Below, piece after piece: positions 39,016 through 46,839 of a DNA stretch of 64,000 nt. The position numbers and the translations under genes are program-made. Within the stretch, counting starts at the first letter, position 1. Each line of letters begins with the position of its first letter. The notes beneath the pieces are model-generated. The model ran no database searches. It saw only the letters and a program-made list of their open reading frames with translations, and had not been told where the DNA came from. The DNA is from Candidatus Vagococcus giribetii (GTDB lineage: Bacteria > Bacillota > Bacilli > Lactobacillales > Vagococcaceae). The stretch lies in contig NZ_JAFLVX010000015.1 in assembly GCF_017316185.1 (NCBI RefSeq), positions 147,213 through 211,212 of the forward strand, given 5' to 3'.

Positions 39016-39055
39016 GTTTTAAATTGCAAGCCTTTTTTTAATTTTATGCTTTTCA

Positions 39056-39084
39056 TTGCTTAAACCCCTGGACAACTTTATAAT
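39056..39084 (+). promoter_or_regulatory. treR promoter
   Basis: TTGCTT (39056-39061), 17-bp spacer, perfect TATAAT (39079-39084). Confidence 0.75.
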
Positions 39085-39129
39085 TAAAGTACTTATATTA
39101 ACTACCTAAAATGTGAAACGAAAGAGTGA

Positions 39130-39852
39130 ATGATTTTGAACAAATTCCATGAGATTTTTTTAGATTTAGAAAAAAAAATCTTAACTAATGACTACCCACC
39201 TCAAAGCTTACTACCTAGTGAAAATCAATTAATGAAAATTTATGGTGTTTCAAGAGAAACCATTAGAAAAGCCCTAAATCTACTAACAAATGCGGGCTAC
39301 ATTCAAAAAAAACAAGGGAAAGGTTCTTTTGTTTTAGACGTTAAACGCTTTGACTTTCCCTTATCTGGTTTAACGAGTTTCAAAGAACTCCAAGCCAATC
39401 AACATATTTCCAACCAAACTATTGTCACAACTCTCGAGAAAGAATTCGTTACCCCTCAATTGAGTCAAGTATCTGATTGGCAAGTCGGCGAGGAAGTTTG
39501 GCATTTAATTCGTCAAAGACGAATTGATGGTGAGGTCGTCATTCTTGATAAAGATTATTTATTAGCCGATGTTATTCCTGAGTTGCCTCTAGAAAAAGCT
39601 GAAGATTCTATATACGCCTATTTTGAGGATGAACTAGGATTAGAGATTGCTTATGCTAAAAAAGAAATCGAAGTGAAGCTTATTACAAATGAGATCCAAG
39701 AACTAATGGATTTACGACCTGAAGATACCCATGTTATTGTGGTTACAAGTCTTGTTTTCTTAGAGGACACCACTTGCTTTGAGTATACTGAATCTTATCA
39801 CCGTTTAGATAAGTTTCGTTTTGTTGAGTTTGCTAGAAGAAGAAAAATATAA
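39130..39852 (+). CDS. treR: GntR/UTRA-family trehalose operon repressor TreR
   Basis: 240 residues: winged HTH (about 1-70; SENQLMKIYGVSRETIRKAL then KKQGKGSFV) and a UTRA ligand domain (about 85-235). GntR-HutC regulators divergent from a trehalose PTS are TreR, with trehalose-6-phosphate as the known inducer. The start is uncertain: ATG at 39130 with AAAGAG only 3 nt away, or TTG at 39136 with better spacing. The ATG is kept by convention. Confidence 0.88.
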   Translation: MILNKFHEIFLDLEKKILTNDYPPQSLLPSENQLMKIYGVSRETIRKALNLLTNAGYIQKKQGKGSFVLDVKRFDFPLSGLTSFKELQANQHISNQTIVTTLEKEFVTPQLSQVSDWQVGEEVWHLIRQRRIDGEVVILDKDYLLADVIPELPLEKAEDSIYAYFEDELGLEIAYAKKEIEVKLITNEIQELMDLRPEDTHVIVVTSLVFLEDTTCFEYTESYHRLDKFRFVEFARRRKI

Positions 39853-39894
39853 AAAAGAAGAAACCTTACTAGTTAAATAAGGTTTCTTCTTTTT
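39852..39894. terminator. Bidirectional terminator between treR and murR
   Basis: Perfect 17-bp arms (39852-39868 / 39878-39894) with a 9-nt loop, A-run and T-run at the base. It serves both converging units. Confidence 0.95.
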
Positions 39895-40759
39895 ATCGTT
39901 TAGAGGTTAGTCGCTTATAATCATCAACTAATTCTCTGGAATTTAAAATATAAGCCATATGTTTGTCGTAATCTTCTAGTACATAAGTGTAAAAGAGTAA
40001 ATCGACTAACATAAACTGAGACATTAAAGAACTTGTTGCCGCACTTCTTAAAGCAACTTCTTTTGAACGAACTGTGTTCAAATTAACATCAGTTTTTTTG
40101 CTTAAAGAGTTCATACTAAACTCGGTAATACTAATGGTTTTAAGCCCTCTATTTTGGGCAATTGTATTTAAAGACAATACTTCTGCTGTTTCCCCGGAAT
40201 TAGAAATGCCAATAAACAACGCATCTGCTGGAGCGGATGTTAGGCTTGCGATTAATTGATGCACATCAGGCATACAGATACAGACTTTACCAATTCGGTT
40301 CCACTTTTGAGACACATTTTCAGCTACTAGATAAGATGAACCAATCCCAAAGACATAGATGAATGAGGCATTAGCAATCTCTCTTGATGCTTTTAATAAG
40401 GTTTCTTCATCGGCTAATTGAACGGTTTCCTTCATGGCTTGATAAGCATTACCTAATAGTTTGCTCTTCACATCTGATATTTTTTCATCCGAAGCAATAT
40501 CTGAATACTCTTGAGTTACTGGTGAATCTCTTTCAGCCGAAAGCTCTAATTTAAGCTCAGGGAAACTAGGGATACCAATGGATTTACAAAATCTAATAAC
40601 AGACGCGGGACTTGTGCCAGAAGCTTCAGCTAATTGGCTAGCTGTCATTTTGATTACTTCTTCTGGTTTGTCTAACACATATTGAGCTATTTTTCGCTCT
40701 GAACGCGTTAAATCTTCAAAAATGCTCCTTACTCTAAAATCCACATGCTTGCTATTCAT
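39893..40759 (-). CDS. murR: MurR/RpiR-family regulator of the amino-sugar cluster
   Basis: 288 residues: N-terminal HTH_6 domain (about 5-80; ASQLAEASGTSPASVIRFCK) and a C-terminal SIS sugar-phosphate-binding domain (about 115-260; VFGIGSSYLVAENV, FIGISNSGETAEVL). RpiR-type regulators next to murQ sense MurNAc-6-phosphate (MurR). The ATG at 40759 has AGGAG 5 nt upstream; the frame opens 6 codons earlier without one. It is the last gene of the operon, so regulation is probably autogenous through the operators at 46.3 kb. Confidence 0.88.
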   Translation of the reverse strand: MNSKHVDFRVRSIFEDLTRSERKIAQYVLDKPEEVIKMTASQLAEASGTSPASVIRFCKSIGIPSFPELKLELSAERDSPVTQEYSDIASDEKISDVKSKLLGNAYQAMKETVQLADEETLLKASREIANASFIYVFGIGSSYLVAENVSQKWNRIGKVCICMPDVHQLIASLTSAPADALFIGISNSGETAEVLSLNTIAQNRGLKTISITEFSMNSLSKKTDVNLNTVRSKEVALRSAATSSLMSQFMLVDLLFYTYVLEDYDKHMAYILNSRELVDDYKRLTSKR

Positions 40760-40780
40760 TGATACTCCTACTTTCACTTG

Positions 40781-41899
40781 TTAATAATATGTTATTTTCC
40801 CTAGTATAACATCTCTTGATGCTCCTGTGGCACTTGGAACGTTACTTGGTAATTTATTCATGGTGCGGTCCCCTAAAACCACCATTGCTACAGCCTCTTT
40901 AGCATCTGATGATAAGCCAATATCTTCTTGAATCATGACTTTAACTTCAGGTAATTCCTCTTTCAACAACTGAATTAACACAGGATTATAACTACCTCCA
41001 CCACCAACGATTAATTCTGTCGGTAATTCTAAATAAGGCATCACAGCAGAGCTAATTGCTTTAGCTGTAAATAGTGTCGCTGTTTTAATAAAATCATTTG
41101 CTGACACATTTGGATATTTGGCTAACATCTCATCAACGTATTGCTTACCGAACTCTTCACGCCCAGTTGTTTTGGGTGCGGGTTTAGCAATAAACGGGTG
41201 TGACATAAACTCTGTTAGTAGCGCTTCATTCACACTACCTAGTGAGCCGTACTGCCCGTCTCTATCATATTCTTCATTATAGAAATGACGACATAACTCG
41301 TCAATAATCATATTACCTGGTCCACAATCAAAGGCCGTGATGGTCTTTAAAGAACCATTTTTTGGAATAATCGTTGCATTAGAAATACCACCAATATTTT
41401 GCAAAATACGTTGGCTTGTTTGACTTCGATACATCACATATTCTGAAAAAGGTACTATTGGAGCCCCTTGTCCTCCGACTGCCATGTCACGTGGTCTAAA
41501 ATCTGATACGACTGTGGTTTTTGTCATTTCAGAAATGATGCTTGACTCGCCAATTTGTAGAGTAGAGGACACTAAGCCATTTTCATTTTTCGGATGGTGA
41601 TACACTGTTTGACCATGACTTGCTACAAACGCAAGGTCACCACTAGCCATTTTGTTGTGCTCACAAATCTTTAAAACAGCCTCTCCAAATAGATAAGCTA
41701 ATTCAAAATTCAAACTACAAATTAACTCTACATCTGACGTTTCTTTTCTTAGTGAGCGCGAAATTTTATCTTTCATCTCAGGCTCAAATGAATAACTTTG
41801 AAAATCAACTAACTTATAAGACTCTTGATCTATTTTAACAAGAGCTACGTCGATACCATCTAAAGAGGTACCCGACATAATTCCTACAGCATATCTCAT
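40781..41899 (-). CDS. anmK: Anhydro-N-acetylmuramic acid kinase AnmK
   Basis: 372 residues of the ASKHA-fold AnmK family, which opens the 1,6-anhydro ring and phosphorylates anhMurNAc to MurNAc-6-phosphate. Motifs: GIMSGTSLDGIDVALV (residues 7-22, phosphate loop), ASHGQTVYHHP (about 96-106), QNIGGISNATII and FDCGPGNMIIDEL (about 187-199). Length is normal. The substrate is a product of lytic transglycosylases, which are rare in Firmicutes, so its presence here is informative. Confidence 0.93.
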   Translation of the reverse strand: MRYAVGIMSGTSLDGIDVALVKIDQESYKLVDFQSYSFEPEMKDKISRSLRKETSDVELICSLNFELAYLFGEAVLKICEHNKMASGDLAFVASHGQTVYHHPKNENGLVSSTLQIGESSIISEMTKTTVVSDFRPRDMAVGGQGAPIVPFSEYVMYRSQTSQRILQNIGGISNATIIPKNGSLKTITAFDCGPGNMIIDELCRHFYNEEYDRDGQYGSLGSVNEALLTEFMSHPFIAKPAPKTTGREEFGKQYVDEMLAKYPNVSANDFIKTATLFTAKAISSAVMPYLELPTELIVGGGGSYNPVLIQLLKEELPEVKVMIQEDIGLSSDAKEAVAMVVLGDRTMNKLPSNVPSATGASRDVILGKITYY

Positions 41900-41914
41900 T
41901 TAATCACCTGCTTC

Positions 41915-43006
41915 TTATTTAACTAAGTTAAAGGCAAATTTTTGCCATGGTTTGATGTAAGGTAATAGCGCTAAATCAGCTTCTACCACTGACCCAACCA
42001 CATTTGTTTTACCTGAATTTTCCATTGGTAATAACGCTAATTGTAATTCACCCGCGTAGTGAGCATATAGAGACGTTTCAACGATGATATCTCCTGTTGT
42101 CATATCTGTTGTGTTGAAAGGTTTGAAATCATGACCTTTGTATTTCACACGACTTTGAGTTGAACGAATCACATAATCAGAAATATCTCCACGATTAAAG
42201 TGGAATTCCTCTAAAACGATTTTTTTCTCTAATTCTGGAATATCGTCTACTAAGGTACAATCTAAAGTTAATTTATATGGATCAATGTTGCTTAAAGCTT
42301 TTAACTCTTCTTCTGAAGCAAATGAGTTAGCAATAATCACGTCATCAATTAAATCAGTTGCCCATAAGTGTTTTGCTTGAGTTGTTATTGGCCATTCACG
42401 GTGCATTTCTAAGGTACATAATCCTTCTTCTACTGGCCATGGTCCGATTTTAGCTGTTGGTGAGTTGACAAACGCTGCTGTGCGAATACCATTTTCTTTA
42501 TACACTTCAGTTGTACGAATAAAGTGATCATAGCTAAGACCTGTATAGCGATGTGGATAGAAGTTATGACAGCCCATTAATTTATAGCTATTTGCTTGAT
42601 AGCTTAAAATGTTTTCTAAGTAGCGTGTTCCTGAGCTGATATTTAATTCAATATCTAACCCTTGAGGATTGAATGTCATCATTGACTCTTCATTTCCTGT
42701 GAATCCCATGTCTAAACGAATCCCGTCAGCACCGATTTCTTTAAAGAAAGATAAATCATTGTAGCTAATGCCTAATTGACCAAATACTTTAGGGCTCACA
42801 TCAGCAACAACTTCCATACCTAATGCTTTTGCATGGAAAATAGTTTCTGAAAAATCTTTAACGATTTTTTCTTTTTCTTCGTCCTCAACAGAAAGTAAAC
42901 AGGTAAATACACGGGTAAAGTTGTATTTTGCTGCTAAATCCATGTACTCTTTAATTTCTGCAACTGAACTATGATTTGGATAAACTGAAATACCTAATTT
43001 TCTCAT
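41915..43006 (-). CDS. mupG: MupG-like 6-phospho-N-acetylmuramidase (DUF871)
   Basis: 363 residues of the DUF871 family: a TIM barrel (about 1-240, KLGISVYPNHSS start, ADGIRLDMGF, GCHNFYPHRYTGL) and a small C-terminal cyclophilin-like domain (about 250-363). In Staphylococcus aureus MupG hydrolyses MurNAc-6P-beta-1,4-GlcNAc, the imported cell-wall disaccharide, into MurNAc-6P and GlcNAc. The gene overlaps the upstream kinase gene by 4 bp (ATGA) and precedes anmK. Assignment by family and context. Confidence 0.88.
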   Translation of the reverse strand: MRKLGISVYPNHSSVAEIKEYMDLAAKYNFTRVFTCLLSVEDEEKEKIVKDFSETIFHAKALGMEVVADVSPKVFGQLGISYNDLSFFKEIGADGIRLDMGFTGNEESMMTFNPQGLDIELNISSGTRYLENILSYQANSYKLMGCHNFYPHRYTGLSYDHFIRTTEVYKENGIRTAAFVNSPTAKIGPWPVEEGLCTLEMHREWPITTQAKHLWATDLIDDVIIANSFASEEELKALSNIDPYKLTLDCTLVDDIPELEKKIVLEEFHFNRGDISDYVIRSTQSRVKYKGHDFKPFNTTDMTTGDIIVETSLYAHYAGELQLALLPMENSGKTNVVGSVVEADLALLPYIKPWQKFAFNLVK

Positions 43007-43899
43007 TGGTCACCATTCCTTTGATTTAAGTAATATGCGCCCTTGGCACATGATTCTTGTTTTTTTGTTAGTTGATAACTTATTTGTTCTTGATCAAGAT
43101 AAGCCATCATTGCTTGTAATACTTCTTCGTTTTTTTCTACTACACTACCGTTTAAACCAATTACCACTGGCTCATTGGTTAGAGGCATTTTTCGAATGAT
43201 TTGACTAATACTCTTGCCTAAATCTTGTCCTGCTTGTTGGATAATACGCCTAGCTACCTCGTCTGTTTGAGTTAAACTTGCTACAACTGTAGCAGCACTA
43301 GCAATAGCTCCCTTATCAAGGCTATACACTTTTTTAGTTAACTCAAAAACAGTGGTCACTTCAAAAAAGGTGAATAAGGCTTTGGTTAAAGAACTTATAG
43401 GTAACGCCTCATCGTATTCTTTTAACCCTTGTTTGATACCTTCTTTAGCAATAAAATACGCGCCACCTTCGTCCCCAAACAAATGACCCCAGCCACCGAC
43501 ACGGTACCAATCATCTCCATTAAGACCTAAAATCACTGAACCTGTTCCAGCCGTTACCGTCACTCCGTCTAATCCTTTAAGAATTGAGTAGTGAGCTAAT
43601 TGACCGTCGTTAATCAATTGAATCGATGAATGATAGCTCCCTAAATCCTGAGCAACTTTCTCACGAAGTCCACCACTATCAATACCTGCAATACCAAGTA
43701 CGATAGTGAGACATTCGTCCTTATCTAATTGACTAAAAATAGTTTCAATTGCTTCTGTGATATGGGTGAAACCTGTCTTGTAATCAACTACTAAGTTCCC
43801 AAAACCTGTTTGGCAACTGGCTAGAAGTTGACCTTCTACTGAATAAGCTTCAGCTTCGGTTTTTGTTCCGCCACAATCAACGCCGATGACGTAAGCCAT
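43003..43899 (-). CDS. BadF/BadG-type sugar kinase (probable GlcNAc/MurNAc kinase)
   Basis: 298-residue ASKHA-fold kinase. Phosphate-1 motif GVDCGGTKTEAEAYS (about residues 5-19), the VTAGTGSVILG adenosine/phosphate segment (about 112-122), GGWGHLFGDEGGAYFI (about 131-146) and VIGLNGSVVE near the C-terminus match the eukaryotic-type N-acetylglucosamine kinase/MurK family. MurK of Clostridium phosphorylates MurNAc and GlcNAc at O6. Here it could use the GlcNAc released by MupG, free MurNAc, or both. Start ATG at 43899 with GGGAG 8 nt upstream. Confidence 0.85.
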   Translation of the reverse strand: MAYVIGVDCGGTKTEAEAYSVEGQLLASCQTGFGNLVVDYKTGFTHITEAIETIFSQLDKDECLTIVLGIAGIDSGGLREKVAQDLGSYHSSIQLINDGQLAHYSILKGLDGVTVTAGTGSVILGLNGDDWYRVGGWGHLFGDEGGAYFIAKEGIKQGLKEYDEALPISSLTKALFTFFEVTTVFELTKKVYSLDKGAIASAATVVASLTQTDEVARRIIQQAGQDLGKSISQIIRKMPLTNEPVVIGLNGSVVEKNEEVLQAMMAYLDQEQISYQLTKKQESCAKGAYYLNQRNGDQ

Positions 43900-43917
43900 G
43901 TGACACACTCCCTTTTC

Positions 43918-44811
43918 TTATTGATTCTCTACTGCTTTTCTGATGAATCCATCATTTGCTTCTAAAAGTGCTAGTCCTTCTTCTTTTGATGTTTTCGTTA
44001 AGATACGAATAATCGCCAACTTAACTTGCTCATCACTATCCTCAAAATAGAAGCTAGCTTCTTCTTTGGTACATCCTGTTGCTTCAACAATGATATTTTT
44101 AGCGCGCTCGACTAATTTTTCATTTGTTGGTTTCACATCTACCATTAAGTTACCATAAACCTTACCTAAATGAACCATGCTAATAGTCGAAATCATATTT
44201 AAGATTAATTTTTGCAATGTTCCTGATTTTAGACGTGTTGACCCTGTTAAAATTTCTGGACCTGCTGTTACTTCGATTGGGAAACTAGCAAATTGACTAA
44301 TTTCAGCCTGTTCATTACAAGAGATAGAAGCTGTTGCCGCGCCTACTTCTGTTGCGTATTTAAGTCCACCAATCACATAAGGTGTACGCCCACTGGCACT
44401 AATCCCAATCACGATGTCTTTATCTGTTAAGTTTCTTTCTTTCAAATCTTCAACAGCTAGCGTCAATGAATCCTCTGCTCCTTCAACGGCAACCGTCATA
44501 GCTGATTCGCCACCAGCAATAATCCCTTGAACTAACTCAGGATCTGTACTAAAGGTTGGCACACATTCAGCCGCATCTAAAATGCCTAAACGACCACTTG
44601 TTCCAGCCCCAAAGTAGAATAAACGACCACCATTTTTTAAAGAAGCAACGACTTGCTCAATAACTGCAGCAATGGATTCTTTTTTCTTATCAATGGCTGC
44701 GATAACTTTCTCGTCTTCTTGATTCATTTTAGTTACTGTTTCTAAAATACTTAATTTATCTAAATTTCTTGTCTCTTCGTTACGTTTTTCAGTTGTTAAG
44801 TGCTCTAACAT
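43918..44811 (-). CDS. murQ: N-acetylmuramic acid 6-phosphate etherase MurQ
   Basis: 297 residues. Removes the lactyl ether of MurNAc-6-phosphate to give GlcNAc-6-phosphate and D-lactate. SIS domain with FYFGAGTSGRLGILDAAEC (about 66-84; the catalytic Glu of the family lies in DAAEC), IAGGESAMTVAVEGAEDS (about 97-114) and ISASGRTPYVIGGL (about 138-151). The C-terminal UBA-like helices (ATGCTKEEASFYFEDSD) are normal. Central enzyme of the cluster; neighbours are 9-10 bp away on each side. Confidence 0.96.
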   Translation of the reverse strand: MLEHLTTEKRNEETRNLDKLSILETVTKMNQEDEKVIAAIDKKKESIAAVIEQVVASLKNGGRLFYFGAGTSGRLGILDAAECVPTFSTDPELVQGIIAGGESAMTVAVEGAEDSLTLAVEDLKERNLTDKDIVIGISASGRTPYVIGGLKYATEVGAATASISCNEQAEISQFASFPIEVTAGPEILTGSTRLKSGTLQKLILNMISTISMVHLGKVYGNLMVDVKPTNEKLVERAKNIIVEATGCTKEEASFYFEDSDEQVKLAIIRILTKTSKEEGLALLEANDGFIRKAVENQ

Positions 44812-44820
44812 ACTTAGCCA

Positions 44821-46254
44821 CTACCCTTTCTTTTGCTCTTCTATAAATTCTTTATACCAATCAAAACTTTGTTTTTTGTATCGTTTGTAATCCCCATTAC
44901 CTTCACTATCCGCATCTACATAAACCACACCATAACGTTTAGCCATCTCGCAGCTTCCCGCTGAAACAATATCAATGATTCCCCAAGCAATATACGCTCG
45001 AACGTCTACGCCATCAGTTTTTGCTTTTAATATTTCAGCAAAATGTTGCTCAAAGTAATCAATTCGATAAGGATCTTTAATTGTTCCATCTACTTCTAAC
45101 ACGTCATTAGCACCAAATCCATTTTCCGAGATAATGACTGGTTTGTCATAGCGGTCATAGACTTTATTTAAAGTCGTTCTTAAACCAACTGGGTCAATTT
45201 GCCAACCCCACTCACTGGCTTTAAGGTAAGGATTTTTAGTTGTTACAACTAAATTACCTGCTGTTTGTTTGCCATCTTCTTCTGTTGTCGCAATACTTGA
45301 AGAGTAATAAGAGAACGACACAAAATCACACGTATATGTTTTTAATAATTCTAATTCTTCTTCTGTTGTATCTAATACAACTTGATTTTTCTCAAAGAAA
45401 GGTGTCATGTAGTAAGGGTAAGTTCCTTTAGATAACACATCCATACAGAACCACTGATTCACTTGCTCATCTTGAACTAACTTCAAATTATCTTCTGGTT
45501 TTGGTGTTAACGGATAATAACAGAAACAAGAAATCATCGAACCAAATGTTCCTTTTAACTTCATCTCTCTAGCTAATTTAATCGTTCTAGCACTAGCTAC
45601 AAATTGATGATGTAAACTTTGGAACACATCAGTAAATGAATAATTACCTTGCTCTGGTTTGATTAAGCCAACCCCATTAAATGGTGAAAAGTACCCTGCA
45701 TTAATTTCATTAAATGGTAAAAAGTATTCAACATACTCTCCCCAACGGTCTAAAACAAACTCACTAAATCTCATGTAAAGCTCAATCGTTTCTTTGTTTT
45801 TCCAACCATCGTATGTTTCTACTATATTGAGCGGCACTGCGTAATGATTCATCGTTAAGAAAATCTTGATGTTCTTTTCTTTCAATGAGTTAAAAACACG
45901 ATCATAGTATAAAACTCCTGCTTCATTAGGAACTAGCTCATCTCCTTTTGGAAATAAGCGTGACCAACTAATTGAGAAACGATATAAATCAATGCCTAAT
46001 TCTTGGAGTAATTGAATATCTTCTTCTAAAAAGTCCACACCCCTAGAGCCTTTTCTAAAGGGATAGAATAAACCAGCTTCATTTGTTTTAGCTTGCTGAA
46101 TTCTTTCATTGGTTAAAAGTCGTGTTTCAGTTGTTGCATTACTTGTTCTTGGAAGATATGGCCGACAATCTTGTGTGTCCATGCCTTTTTCACCATCAAA
46201 ACCGCCTTCATATTGACTAGAGGCTGTTGCGCCACCCCATAATATAGTATCCAT
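44821..46254 (-). CDS. GH1 family 6-phospho-beta-glycosidase
   Basis: 477-residue GH1 TIM-barrel enzyme. The acid/base lies in LPFNEINAG (about 182) and the nucleophile in VIISENGFG (about 377). The phosphate-recognition serine-lysine-tyrosine motif appears in CEMAKRYGVVYVD (about 436-448), marking specificity for 6-phosphorylated sugars delivered by a PTS. Relatives hydrolyse cellobiose-6P or salicin-6P. Its place as first gene of a MurNAc operon raises the possibility of an amino-sugar substrate, which is inference. AAGGAG precedes the ATG. Confidence 0.88.
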   Translation of the reverse strand: MDTILWGGATASSQYEGGFDGEKGMDTQDCRPYLPRTSNATTETRLLTNERIQQAKTNEAGLFYPFRKGSRGVDFLEEDIQLLQELGIDLYRFSISWSRLFPKGDELVPNEAGVLYYDRVFNSLKEKNIKIFLTMNHYAVPLNIVETYDGWKNKETIELYMRFSEFVLDRWGEYVEYFLPFNEINAGYFSPFNGVGLIKPEQGNYSFTDVFQSLHHQFVASARTIKLAREMKLKGTFGSMISCFCYYPLTPKPEDNLKLVQDEQVNQWFCMDVLSKGTYPYYMTPFFEKNQVVLDTTEEELELLKTYTCDFVSFSYYSSSIATTEEDGKQTAGNLVVTTKNPYLKASEWGWQIDPVGLRTTLNKVYDRYDKPVIISENGFGANDVLEVDGTIKDPYRIDYFEQHFAEILKAKTDGVDVRAYIAWGIIDIVSAGSCEMAKRYGVVYVDADSEGNGDYKRYKKQSFDWYKEFIEEQKKG

Positions 46255-46289
46255 TCAAGAAATCTCCTTTTCCATAAGTTGTTAAGCTA

Positions 46290-46318
46290 ATAATAGCATT
46301 TTTGAAATATTATTTCAA
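46290..46318 (-). promoter_or_regulatory. Promoter of the GH1-murQ-murR operon
   Basis: TTGAAA (46313-46318), 17-bp spacer, TATTAT (46290-46295) preceded by TGC (extended -10). The -35 is the left arm of operator 1. Confidence 0.75.
46302..46318. promoter_or_regulatory. RpiR/MurR-type operator 1
   Basis: Perfect 17-bp odd palindrome TTGAAATATTATTTCAA, core GAAATATTATTTC (46304-46316). RpiR-family sites commonly have GAAA...TTTC arms. It covers the -35 of the leftward promoter. Confidence 0.75.
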
Positions 46319-46356
46319 TTTTTTGTTTTAAATCACGTAATTAAGAAATCACTTAA

Positions 46357-46369
46357 GAAATATTATTTC
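46357..46369. promoter_or_regulatory. RpiR/MurR-type operator 2
   Basis: An identical 13-bp core GAAATATTATTTC, 53 bp (about five helical turns) from operator 1. A rightward -10 TATAAT (46376-46381) lies 6 bp past it. Confidence 0.7.
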
Positions 46370-46387
46370 GTTTATTATAATAAAATA

Positions 46388-46415
46388 TTGAAAAACTCTT
46401 TTTTTTGTGTATACT
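46388..46415 (+). promoter_or_regulatory. Candidate rightward promoter for the EIIC unit
   Basis: TTGAAA (46388-46393), 16-bp spacer, TATACT (46410-46415). It competes with the TATAAT at 46376; either or both may be used. Confidence 0.55.
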
Positions 46416-46505
46416 TGATAGTGAGATGTGAGTGCTTTCTTTCCAATCAAAAAGGGATTCATGTCTTTTTTTAAACAAACCATTAATAGGAGGTGGCTTA
46501 AGACA

Positions 46506-46808
46506 ATGACAGGTAAAGAAAACCCAGCTATGCCAAAATTTTCGTTAAAAAGTGCGGGTCTTCTATTTCTAGCAGGGATTATAGGAGGCGTATTAGTACC
46601 ATACCTTTTTTATGAAATGAACTGGGATACAAGAATTGGTGTCTTACTATTTTTACCCATTCTTATATCAGCAACCATTGCCTACGCGCAGTGTTTCATT
46701 GAAACAAAAGACGGCATCGGTCCACGCTTTTATAGAACGTTAATTATTAGTTTTATTGTTCTTGAAACCGTTACTTATCTATGGCTGTTTAAAGGATTTA
46801 TATTTTAG
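46506..46808 (+). CDS. Small membrane protein upstream of the PTS permease, unknown
   Basis: 100 residues with three hydrophobic helices (about 17-35, 42-60, 75-95) and the loop CFIETKDGIGPRF between the last two. I recognise no family. Start uncertain: the ATG at 46506 follows a perfect AGGAGG, but 12 nt away; an ATG at 46461 has AAAGGG 4 nt upstream and would add 15 residues. A GTG at 46428 is too close to the promoter. It is 31 bp from the EIIC gene on the same strand and probably functions with it. Confidence 0.65.
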   Translation: MTGKENPAMPKFSLKSAGLLFLAGIIGGVLVPYLFYEMNWDTRIGVLLFLPILISATIAYAQCFIETKDGIGPRFYRTLIISFIVLETVTYLWLFKGFIF

Positions 46809-46839
46809 GAATTATTATATTTTTTAAGGAGTGTAAAAA

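Noticed and set aside
46344..46361. Short direct repeat TTAAGAAAT-CAC-TTAAGAAAT beside operator 2
   Set aside because: Only 9 bp per unit in very AT-rich DNA with two copies; not enough to call a separate element.
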